Of a stretch of 15,293 bases of DNA, positions 1 to 6,137 are shown piece by piece; position 1 is the stretch's first letter, and each line of letters opens with the position of its first letter. The DNA lies in assembly GCA_944351345.1 (NCBI GenBank), contig CALVPO010000028.1:1-15293 (forward strand), in the 5' to 3' direction. Made by a program: the position numbers and the translations under genes. Below the pieces are notes generated by a model. That model made no database searches. It was not told the origin of the DNA and saw only the letters and a program-made list of their open reading frames with translations. The stretch comes from an uncultured Bacilli bacterium (lineage in GTDB: Bacteria > Bacillota_I > Bacilli_A > RF39 > UBA660).

Positions 1-146
1 CATAGATGATTCTTGATACTAATGTTAATTTTGTCTCTTAATTCTCACAGTAAATACATTTTTTTAAAAAAACGTGTTTTTTAGTTTAAAAATTTATGAA
101 GAAGTAGAAAAAACAATTAAAATTTTAATACAAAAAAAATTAAAAA

Positions 147-538
147 TTGCAAGAAGTTTTATTAAAAGTATATGATAAAATCAATAAATTAAAAGGAATT
201 ATAAATAACAATATAGTAGATAATGATTATTTAATTGAAAAATTAAATAAAAATAGTACTAATTCTGAAATTTCTACCAGCAAAGAGATTGTCAATAAAA
301 ATAAAAAGACTGATATTAATACATATAATCATAAAACTACCACTACTAGTAGAAAAATGGTGATCAATTTAATCATAAAGATAATACTCTAACTAAAGAA
401 AAATTACCTAAATCTTTTTATAATGATGTAACATATAATGATAATTTAAAAATACCTGTTGTTTCTTTAGGTAATTATTTTTCTGTTCCATATAATAAAA
501 GAAAAGAATTCAATTTTGAGAAAATCAAAAAATATTAA
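147..538 (+). pseudogene. Frameshifted hypothetical gene
   Basis: I do not recognise this gene. An open frame from a TTG at 147 runs to 392 and encodes a lysine/asparagine-rich, probably helical polypeptide (LLKVYDKINKLKGIINNN and onward). At the A5 run 353-357 a second frame takes over and reads on as KNGDQFNHKDNTLTKEKLPK through SLGNYFSVPYNKRKEF to a TAA at 536-538. That frame has a stop at 350, so the two halves join only by a shift near 351-358. A possible third piece, reading KIYEEVEKTIKILIQKKLK in the frame of the second half, lies at 89-145. No convincing ribosome-binding site precedes any start. The most likely reading is a decaying gene, or a real gene with homopolymer sequencing errors. 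It converges on the collar-domain gene and overlaps its end by 4 bases. Bases 1-88 show nothing I can support. Confidence 0.5.
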
Positions 539-1236
539 GATACTCTCTTATACATATAAACTGCTGTATATGGATTTTGAACACTAAAAGAAGTAGCACT
601 ACAATTAGTACATCCTGTTGTATTACTAGCTATGGTTTTTTGACCACTTACTGTTATAGTAGCAGAAGAAGTTTGTCCTTGTACTGTCATATTACCAGTA
701 GTTGGAGCATATCGTAATGTACCTCCACCAGTATCGTGCCAAATCCAATCTTTATGAGAATGACTACCACTCCAACTACTAACAGATAACGCTGGAATAG
801 TATGATTATGACTAGGAATATTTGAAGTAGATAATTTCACAGTAGATGAACCACCAGTACTATTAACCGCATATTTAGAATTAGCACCTATCAATGTAGT
901 TCCTTCAGAATATTTAACCCATGTACCACCAAAACGTCCTTCTACATCTTCAACAGTATCATCTATTGTACTAATATATATGCTCCCAACAGGATAAACA
1001 TCATTTACTAACTCTGCCTTAATTTCATTTTTTAAATTAGTCATTCTACTATAAGTCTCATCTAGAGCATCTTGAACATTGGTAGCAGCAAGTCCACTAT
1101 TGGCATTATCATAAGTAACAAGAGAAGACAGAATATTAACATCAGCTTCAACACCTAAATTTAAACATATCCCAATTCCTAAACCAATTGCAAAAGTAAC
1201 CACTTTATTATTTATTTTTCTCTTACCTAATTTCAT
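535..1236 (-). CDS. Exported protein with phage tail-collar-like domain
   Basis: This 233-aa protein starts with a signal peptide or membrane anchor: basic MKLGKRKINNK, a hydrophobic stretch at about residues 12-28, and a possible signal peptidase I site after GVEA (about 31). Next comes a segment with NVQDALDETYSRM (about 54-66), a helical motif I associate with exported gut-Firmicutes proteins. The C-terminal part resembles phage tail-fibre/baseplate collar domains: YPVGSIYIS, a FGGTW segment, the diagnostic PSHNHTIP (about 141-148), then Ser/Thr/Gly-rich sequence and a closing NPYTAVYMYKR. The visible parts suggest a cell-surface or secreted adhesin-like protein rather than a virion component, since no other phage gene lies nearby. 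Two cysteines occur as CTNC near residue 209. An AGGAG lies about 12 bases before the ATG, rather far. The domain call is strong; the role is inferred. Confidence 0.8.
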   Translation of the reverse strand: MKLGKRKINNKVVTFAIGLGIGICLNLGVEADVNILSSLVTYDNANSGLAATNVQDALDETYSRMTNLKNEIKAELVNDVYPVGSIYISTIDDTVEDVEGRFGGTWVKYSEGTTLIGANSKYAVNSTGGSSTVKLSTSNIPSHNHTIPALSVSSWSGSHSHKDWIWHDTGGGTLRYAPTTGNMTVQGQTSSATITVSGQKTIASNTTGCTNCSATSFSVQNPYTAVYMYKRVS

Positions 1237-1252
1237 ACAATCAACACACTCC

Positions 1253-1327
1253 TATATTTTATTATTAGTTAACGTCATTCTACAATTCAAACAAACAACA
1301 AACACTTATATTTTATTATTATTTAAC
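1253..1327. repeat. Pair of 21-bp direct repeats upstream of collar-domain gene
   Basis: Two copies of a 21-bp sequence, at 1253-1273 and 1307-1327, differ at one base (TATATTTTATTATTAGTTAA against TATATTTTATTATTATTTAA, then C). They start 54 bp apart. On the minus strand each contains TAAAAT, a possible -10 box, so the region upstream of the collar-domain gene may hold duplicated promoter sequence. No role is demonstrated. Confidence 0.7.
1256..1285 (-). promoter_or_regulatory. Weak candidate promoter for collar-domain gene
   Basis: On the minus strand TTGTAG (1285-1280), an 18-base spacer and TAAAAT (1261-1256) form a poor sigma-A-like promoter about 20 bases before the ATG at 1236. A second option uses the TAAAAT in the other repeat copy (1315-1310) with the T-tract at the -35 position. 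In sequence this AT-rich such matches are common, so confidence is low. Confidence 0.25.
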
Positions 1328-1332
1328 AAAAT

Positions 1333-1356
1333 AAAAAAAAAAAAAAAAAAAAAAAA
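1333..1356. repeat. A24 homopolymer tract (T24 on the minus strand)
   Basis: An uninterrupted run of 24 A lies between the divergent collar-domain gene and glmS, 97 bp upstream of the former's ATG. It ends 17 bases before a TAAAAT on the minus strand, so it could act as a -35/UP-like element. Runs of this length are prone to slippage and to sequencing error; the true length may differ. Confidence 0.85.
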
Positions 1357-1467
1357 GCAACTATTTTTAACTAATAAGTTACAAAAAAAATAAATTAGCT
1401 GTAAAGTTACTCTTTTATATAATATATAAAACTCAATTAAATAATATGTAAAATGCTCTTTTTATTA

Positions 1468-1497
1468 TTGCACACACCCAAAACAATCATATATAAT
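1468..1497 (+). promoter_or_regulatory. glmS promoter
   Basis: TTGCAC (1468-1473), an 18-base spacer and a perfect TATAAT (1492-1497) make a good sigma-A promoter. Transcription would start near 1504, about 35 bases before the ribozyme cleavage site and about 170 bases before the glmS ATG. The spacing relative to the ribozyme makes this the likely glmS promoter. Confidence 0.65.
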
Positions 1498-1507
1498 ATA
1501 AATAGAA

Positions 1508-1534
1508 CTATATAAAAAGGAGGTTAATATATAG
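1508..1534 (+). other. Leader hairpin presenting a GGAGG in its loop
   Basis: CTATATA (1508-1514) and TATATAG (1528-1534) can form a 7-bp stem whose 13-base loop contains AAGGAGG (1517-1523). This is a full Shine-Dalgarno-like sequence with no start codon at a usable distance. It lies at the very 5' end of the predicted transcript and would be cut away from glmS when the ribozyme acts. Confidence 0.5.
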
Positions 1535-1652
1535 TTTAGCGCCAGACCCAACAACGGGTGACGAGGTTGTAGTTTATCGAAAATTCGGCGGATGCTACAA
1601 AATAGGGATATATACAAAAAGCAAAATCAAAATTGTAACAAAAATATATCCA
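1535..1652 (+). ncRNA. glmS ribozyme/riboswitch
   Basis: The conserved glmS ribozyme core is present in order: AGCGCCAGA (cleavage expected between A1538 and G1539), GACGAGG (1560-1566), TATCGA (1575-1580) and TTCGGCGGATG (1584-1594). Helices can be traced: ACCC/GGGT (1546-1549 with 1556-1559, P1), TTGTAG/CTACAA (1567-1572 with 1595-1600, P2) and GGATATAT/ATATATCC (1606-1613 with 1644-1651). In this family glucosamine-6-phosphate, the product of GlmS, acts as a cofactor for self-cleavage and so lowers GlmS expression. It lies 24 bases upstream of the glmS start, as expected. The distal helices are short and A/U-rich. Confidence 0.97.
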
Positions 1653-1675
1653 AAATTTAGAAAGGATTAATTTTT

Positions 1676-3460
1676 ATGTGCGGAATCGTTGGATATATTG
1701 GTAAAAAAAATAGTTTACCTATTTTAATAAAAGGATTAAAAAGATTAGAATATAGAGGATACGACTCAGCAGGAGTCGCTTATATTAAAGATAAAAATAT
1801 AAAAATTGTCAAAACAGTTGGCAAAATTAACAACTTAGACAAATTATTAAATTATAATGATGAATCTTTCATAGGAATAGGCCATACAAGATGGGCAACA
1901 CACGGAAGTGTTGATACAACTAACTCACATCCCCATCAAGCAGGCTCAATTACTATAGTTCATAACGGTATTTTAGAAAATTATCAAGAACTAAAAAAAA
2001 TATTAACAAACAAAGGATATACATTCAAAAGTGATACTGATACAGAAGTACTTTGTGCATACATCGACTATGAATATACAAAAACAAAAAATATACTAGA
2101 TGCTCTAAACAATTGCATGAAAGTATTTGAAGGAAGTTATGCAACAGCCATAATGGTAAAAGATATACCTAATAAACTATTTGTTATGAAAAAAGATAGT
2201 CCCCTAGTAATAGGTATCGGTGAACAAGAAAATTATATAGCTTCTGACATTTCAGCTTATGCAGACGAAACATCAGCCTATATAATATTAGAAGATATGG
2301 AAATAGGTCAAATCGAAAAAGACAATATTTCTATATATAAAAATAAAAAAGAAATAAAATATAACATTGAACAAGTAGAACAAGATGCTTTTGATAGTGA
2401 TAAAAATAACTATGAACACTATATGCTAAAAGAAATATCAGAACAAGAGAACCTAATGGACAAATTAAATAACATATATTTAAAAAACTTAGATAAAATC
2501 ATGGATATTAGTAAATATAACAAAATACATATAATAGGTTGCGGTACTGCTTATCATGCAGGAATGATAGGCAAATACTTAATTGAAAATTACAGCGACT
2601 TTGAAGTAAACACCTATATCGCATCAGAATATAGATATCAAAAAATATTTGCAGATGATAAAACTCTAGTAATAGCAGCTAGTCAATCAGGAGAAACAGC
2701 TGACACCCTAGCATGCATAAAAAAAGTAAAAAAATATGGCTGCAAAACATTAGGTATTGTTAATGTAAAAAACAGTTCTATTGCTAGAGCAGTAGATGAA
2801 GTAATATATACAGAAGCAGGCCAAGAAGTTGCCGTAGCCTCTACTAAAGCTTACTCATCTCAAGTCTATATTTTCAGTCTATTAGCTCTTAAATTAGGAA
2901 TCACAAAAGGATTAATAAACAAAAATGAAATAAATAAAGAATACGAAAAACTACCAAGCTATATTTCAAAATTAACTAACTATGACTATGAAGATATAAT
3001 TAGTAAAATATGGCAAGCAAAAGACGTATTTTACCTAGGAAGAGGTATCGACTACATATCAATGCTAGAAGGATCACTAAAACTAAAAGAAATAAGTTAT
3101 GTTCACAGTGAAGCCTATCAAGCAGGAGAATTAAAACATGGTACCATCTCTCTAATTGAAAAAGATACCCCAATAATAGCTTTAATAAGCGACGAAACAA
3201 TAGCCTTAAAAACTATAAGTAACATCAAAGAAGTCAAAGCCAGAGGAGCTTATGTAGTATTATTAATAAAAGAAGATCTAAATATAAATATTGACAAAGA
3301 ATGCTACGACAAAATAATAGAAATTAACGCAACAGACAACTTATTACAACCTATACTAAATGTAATTCCTTTACAACTAATAGCATACAACATAGCAAAA
3401 AAACGTGGCTGCGACATAGACAAACCTAGAAATCTAGCTAAAAGTGTAACTGTAGAATAA
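1676..3460 (+). CDS. glmS: Glutamine-fructose-6-phosphate aminotransferase (isomerizing)
   Basis: GlmS converts fructose-6-phosphate and glutamine to glucosamine-6-phosphate and glutamate, the entry step to UDP-GlcNAc and peptidoglycan. The 594-aa product has the usual length. MCGIVGYIG puts the catalytic nucleophile Cys2 at the mature N-terminus; HTRWATHG (70-77) and HNGILENY (96-103) are glutaminase-domain motifs. Two SIS sugar-isomerase domains follow, with IIGCGTAYH (about 285-293), SQSGETADT (about 336-344), VASTKAY (about 386-392) and EAYQAGELKHG (about 478-488). The end, KPRNLAKSVTVE, is the family's typical C-terminus. AAAGGA lies 9 bases before the ATG. Expression should be controlled by the ribozyme just upstream. 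The gene stands alone, converging on the next unit at a shared terminator. Confidence 0.99.
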   Translation: MCGIVGYIGKKNSLPILIKGLKRLEYRGYDSAGVAYIKDKNIKIVKTVGKINNLDKLLNYNDESFIGIGHTRWATHGSVDTTNSHPHQAGSITIVHNGILENYQELKKILTNKGYTFKSDTDTEVLCAYIDYEYTKTKNILDALNNCMKVFEGSYATAIMVKDIPNKLFVMKKDSPLVIGIGEQENYIASDISAYADETSAYIILEDMEIGQIEKDNISIYKNKKEIKYNIEQVEQDAFDSDKNNYEHYMLKEISEQENLMDKLNNIYLKNLDKIMDISKYNKIHIIGCGTAYHAGMIGKYLIENYSDFEVNTYIASEYRYQKIFADDKTLVIAASQSGETADTLACIKKVKKYGCKTLGIVNVKNSSIARAVDEVIYTEAGQEVAVASTKAYSSQVYIFSLLALKLGITKGLINKNEINKEYEKLPSYISKLTNYDYEDIISKIWQAKDVFYLGRGIDYISMLEGSLKLKEISYVHSEAYQAGELKHGTISLIEKDTPIIALISDETIALKTISNIKEVKARGAYVVLLIKEDLNINIDKECYDKIIEINATDNLLQPILNVIPLQLIAYNIAKKRGCDIDKPRNLAKSVTVE

Positions 3461-3461
3461 C

Positions 3462-3496
3462 AAAATGAAGCTTACTAATTGTAGGCTTCATTTTAT
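3462..3496. terminator. Bidirectional terminator between glmS and the rsmE unit
   Basis: A perfect 10-bp inverted repeat, AAAATGAAGC (3462-3471) and GCTTCATTTT (3485-3494), with an inner TAC/GTA pairing forms a strong hairpin. It has a T-rich tail on the plus strand (TTTTATTTAT) and the pattern TTTTGTTATTC on the minus strand. It begins 2 bases after the glmS stop and ends just before the stop of the convergent gene, so one hairpin can serve both. Confidence 0.9.
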
Positions 3497-4312
3497 TTAT
3501 AAACTATTTCTAAGTTTCTTCAACTCTTCAATAAACTCTGAAGTATCCTCTTGACTAACATTAACACCATCACCAGACTTACTAGCCTTTAAAAGTTCCT
3601 TATAACTAATAATAGCACTCTCTTCTTGTTCCTTTTCATAACCAGTAAGCTCCATAGTTTGAGGCTTTATTTCCTCAGATATAGCATTAGAAATACTTTC
3701 CAAATAATCACTAGTACTTATTTTACTATTATTTTTAATATTATCCCTTTTAACAAATTCATCAGCATTAAAACTAACCTTCTCAACATCTAAACTTATT
3801 GGAGAAGTAATAGAAGGACTATCATGCAAAATATTCTTAGAATAAGGTTTACTATGTTTATTACCATCTACTACTCTCTTAGTACTTTTAACCTTATCTT
3901 TTTTATCCCTATCATCAGACTTATTTATTTTTTCAACTTTATCAATACTTTTATCTTTCGCCACTCCATATGTTTTACCACTACTCTTCTCAATAGCAAT
4001 ATCATTAATTTTACCATCACTATCTAAAGAAATTTCTAAAGACTTATTTTGTACCTTCAAAGCATCACCATTCTTAATATCATCATTCTTTACCAAAACA
4101 TTATCTGTAGATATTTTATCAATAGAAATTACATTTTCCTCATCAACCCTTTTATATTTATCAGCCAAAATCCTATCTCCTAATTTCAAATCTTCTATTT
4201 CATCCTTTAACTTCTTATTTTTACTCAATAAAAAAAGAGAAAAAAAACACATAATAATAATTATTATAATAGCTATATTATCCGTTAAACTAAAACTTAG
4301 AAACTCAAGCAT
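3497..4312 (-). CDS. Membrane-anchored protein of unknown function, 271 aa
   Basis: I do not recognise a named family. One transmembrane segment at about residues 12-29 (NIAIIIIIIMCFFSLFLL) is followed by basic SKNKKLK and a short helical stretch, suggesting a single-pass protein with most of its mass in the cytoplasm. The middle (about 40-180) is polar, rich in Lys, Asp and Ser, and probably disordered. Near the C-terminus is a better-defined block, ELTGYEKEQEESAIISYKEL (about 222-241), then a helical EFIEELKKLRNSL end. That block looks like the conserved part and may bind a partner; I have a loose memory of similar YEK-QEE-AIISY strings in other low-GC Gram-positives. The start is well fixed: GAGGTGAT precedes the ATG, and the rsmE stop codon lies inside that ribosome-binding site, implying coupled translation. 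Confidence 0.75.
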   Translation of the reverse strand: MLEFLSFSLTDNIAIIIIIIMCFFSLFLLSKNKKLKDEIEDLKLGDRILADKYKRVDEENVISIDKISTDNVLVKNDDIKNGDALKVQNKSLEISLDSDGKINDIAIEKSSGKTYGVAKDKSIDKVEKINKSDDRDKKDKVKSTKRVVDGNKHSKPYSKNILHDSPSITSPISLDVEKVSFNADEFVKRDNIKNNSKISTSDYLESISNAISEEIKPQTMELTGYEKEQEESAIISYKELLKASKSGDGVNVSQEDTSEFIEELKKLRNSL

Positions 4313-4317
4313 CTACA

Positions 4318-5028
4318 TCACCTCATACTGCTAAATCTTAAAATACTTGCTACATATATAGCCGCCGTCTCTACTCTCAAAACCAGTTTTCCTAAAGAAA
4401 CTGAAACAAACCCCATATCATTAAGTTTTTTCTCCTCCTTAGGACTAATTCCTCCTTCAGATCCTATTACAAATATCATTTTAGCACAACTTTTATTCTT
4501 TTGTAAATACTTGTTAACTAAGTTTTCCTTATTACTAACACTACAAACACATTTTAAATCATAATCTCCATCTAATTCATCAATAGTCATAATATTAGTA
4601 ACTTCAGGTATAGTATTCCTCTTTGACTGTTCAGCAGCCTCTTTACAAATAGTTCTCCATCTATCAAGCTTTCTTCCTGCTCTTTTCTCATCTAACTTAA
4701 CAATACTACGTTCCATCTTAACAGGAATAATCTTCTTAACACCAAGTTCTGTCAATTTTTGTAAAATCATATCCATCTTCTGCTCTTTAACTAAAGAAAT
4801 AGCAATAGTAACATCAACATCCATCTCACTATTATCATCTAACTCCCTTAGAATCAAAAAAGAATTAACATTAACATCCCCAACTTGACATATATATAAT
4901 ACTTTATTATATACACATTCTATTTCATCACTATCCTTCATCCTCATAACATTTTTAATGTGATGCATATCACTACTATCTAATATCAATTTATCATCTA
5001 TTTTATCCTTAGCAAAATATCTCTGCAT
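4318..5028 (-). CDS. rsmE: 16S rRNA (uracil(1498)-N(3))-methyltransferase RsmE
   Basis: RsmE methylates N3 of U1498 in 16S rRNA using S-adenosylmethionine. The 236-aa length is normal. An N-terminal PUA-like barrel starts with MQRYFAKDKI and contains HHIKNVMRM (22-30). The C-terminal SPOUT knotted domain shows KEQKMDMILQKLTELGV (81-97), MERSIVK (105-111), EAAEQSKRNTIPEV (130-143), the cofactor-binding IGSEGGIS (188-195; a Ser where GPEGG is commoner) and LGKLVLRVETA (212-222). It follows the paralogue pair by 23 bases and precedes the 271-aa gene by 5, so it lies in that operon. In many Firmicutes rsmE follows dnaJ-prmA; here prmA is not present. The stop is TGA, the only one among the intact genes. 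Confidence 0.97.
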   Translation of the reverse strand: MQRYFAKDKIDDKLILDSSDMHHIKNVMRMKDSDEIECVYNKVLYICQVGDVNVNSFLILRELDDNSEMDVDVTIAISLVKEQKMDMILQKLTELGVKKIIPVKMERSIVKLDEKRAGRKLDRWRTICKEAAEQSKRNTIPEVTNIMTIDELDGDYDLKCVCSVSNKENLVNKYLQKNKSCAKMIFVIGSEGGISPKEEKKLNDMGFVSVSLGKLVLRVETAAIYVASILRFSSMR

Positions 5029-5051
5029 AAATAACCAACCACTTTCTAAAT

Positions 5052-6119
5052 CTACTTTTTAACATAATCAATAGCCTTACTTCTAAATAACTTTTTTTTC
5101 AAATTTTCAGAATATTTCTGTTTATTACATTCTAGTGTTTCCAATTTATCTTCTAATTTCTTTATATCATCTTTACAATTATTTATTAAACCATCATAAA
5201 AAATAAGTACTTCATCCTCTTTTGTTTTATTTAAAACACCTTGTTCTACTAAATTCCTATATTCTTTTAATATTGAAATAAAAGCCTTTCTACTACAAGC
5301 TTTACTCCCCTCCAACAAATCAGAACCATTAAGTACTATAGGATTACCATTTTTAGAAAAATAAACATCATCATTTATTTTAATTAAATCATAAGTTGCT
5401 AACAAAACATTACTACCAATTTCTATACATGGACATTCTATAAAAATATCTCCAAAATAATTTGGAATAGAATAGAAATTAATGTTTGATAAATAAAGTT
5501 TCTTTCTAACATCTAAAATAAAACCAGCGAATCTATCCTCAAAAGACAAATTACTTAAACATAAATTCTCTATATTCCTAAACTGAATATATCCAAAAAC
5601 TTCTAAATTTTTTAAACAAACATTGCCTCCAATAATTGAATTAAAATTAGCCTTACCACCATCTATCTCAATATTTTTACTAAATATATCATAATCAATA
5701 GCTCTATCACTTTTATCACTGTCAATTAAAACCCTAAAATCATCAGCACCACAAACCTTTATTTTTCTTAATCCATCAAGACCATACTTTAATACTCCTC
5801 TAAAACTACATTTATCACTTGAAATAATAGGATTAATAATTTCAATAGAACCACCATGAATAGACAATTTTTCTCCATTAAAAATACAATTTTCAAAAAT
5901 AACTGCATATCCAGCTTCAAAATAAAGTGACCTATCAAAAACAACATTTTTAAAATGAACAAAATCCAAATCAGGTCCTCCAAAATAATCATAAAAACAA
6001 TCCTTACTTTTTGATAATAAATCATTAATTTTTTTCATATTAAATAAATTAACATTTAACTTACCTTCCTTACCATCTCTAGTAATATAACTAATAACAC
6101 CTTTATCACTATTAAACAT
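5052..6119 (-). CDS. Probable beta-helix protein with C-terminal coiled coil (paralogue 2)
   Basis: Family not recognised; 355 aa. The N-terminus (MFNSDKGVISYITRDGKEGK..., about 1-37) matches the upstream gene at 33 of 37 residues. Residues about 50-225 show a recurring pattern of short beta-strand-like units (FKNVVFD, FENCIFNG, IEIINPIIS, IEIDGGKANF, LCLSNLSFED, LYLSNINF), typical of a right-handed parallel beta-helix. A conserved block follows at about 246-293 (KINDDVYFSKNGNPIVLNGS, then LLEGSK). The C-terminus (about 300-355) is Lys/Glu-rich and likely coiled coil. There is no signal peptide or membrane segment, so it is probably cytoplasmic. Ribosome-binding site AAGGGAG is 7 bases from the ATG. 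It lies 18 bases after its paralogue and 23 before rsmE. The structure is inferred; the function is unknown. Confidence 0.8.
   Translation of the reverse strand: MFNSDKGVISYITRDGKEGKLNVNLFNMKKINDLLSKSKDCFYDYFGGPDLDFVHFKNVVFDRSLYFEAGYAVIFENCIFNGEKLSIHGGSIEIINPIISSDKCSFRGVLKYGLDGLRKIKVCGADDFRVLIDSDKSDRAIDYDIFSKNIEIDGGKANFNSIIGGNVCLKNLEVFGYIQFRNIENLCLSNLSFEDRFAGFILDVRKKLYLSNINFYSIPNYFGDIFIECPCIEIGSNVLLATYDLIKINDDVYFSKNGNPIVLNGSDLLEGSKACSRKAFISILKEYRNLVEQGVLNKTKEDEVLIFYDGLINNCKDDIKKLEDKLETLECNKQKYSENLKKKLFRSKAIDYVKK
5328..5384. repeat. 57-bp near-identical block shared by the paralogues (copy in paralogue 2)
   Basis: This block matches 6441-6497 at 56 of 57 bases. It encodes the conserved KINDDVY-SKNGNPIVLN segment after the beta-helix-like core. 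Synonymous positions are almost unchanged, although the neighbouring core is strongly diverged. Confidence 0.9.
6024..6100. repeat. 77-bp identical block shared by the paralogues (copy in paralogue 2)
   Basis: These 77 bases are identical to 7095-7171. They encode VISYITRDGKEGKLNVNLFN and the following MKKIN near the N-terminus. The identity breaks off at both ends, which suggests recent duplication or gene conversion rather than protein constraint alone. Confidence 0.92.
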
Positions 6120-6137
6120 TATATTTACTCCCTTCTA

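Noticed and set aside
1..60. Possible minus-strand start of a gene leaving the left edge (ATG TAT TTA CTG TGA GAA ...)
   Set aside because: It needs TGA read as tryptophan, while all intact genes here use TGG for tryptophan and rsmE stops at TGA. No ribosome-binding site is visible.
61..85. A/T inverted repeat around AAAAAAC-GT-GTTTTTT, possible terminator
   Set aside because: The loop would be only 2 bases, the stem is almost all A-T, and no gene end is seen beside it.
1357..1385. Short hairpin AACT/AGTT next to the A24 run, possible terminator on the minus strand
   Set aside because: The stem is only 4-5 bp and no minus-strand gene lies upstream of it; glmS and its leader run the other way.
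1517..1523. AAGGAGG as the ribosome-binding site of a leader peptide before glmS
   Set aside because: No ATG, GTG or TTG follows at a usable distance before the ribozyme core.
3000..3200. Minus-strand open frame within glmS
   Set aside because: It lies inside the conserved second SIS domain of GlmS and is Leu-rich by reverse complementation of coding sequence.
3824..4027. Plus-strand open frame opposite the 271-aa gene
   Set aside because: It is an antisense shadow of a well-started gene, with no ribosome-binding site and a composition dictated by the opposite strand.
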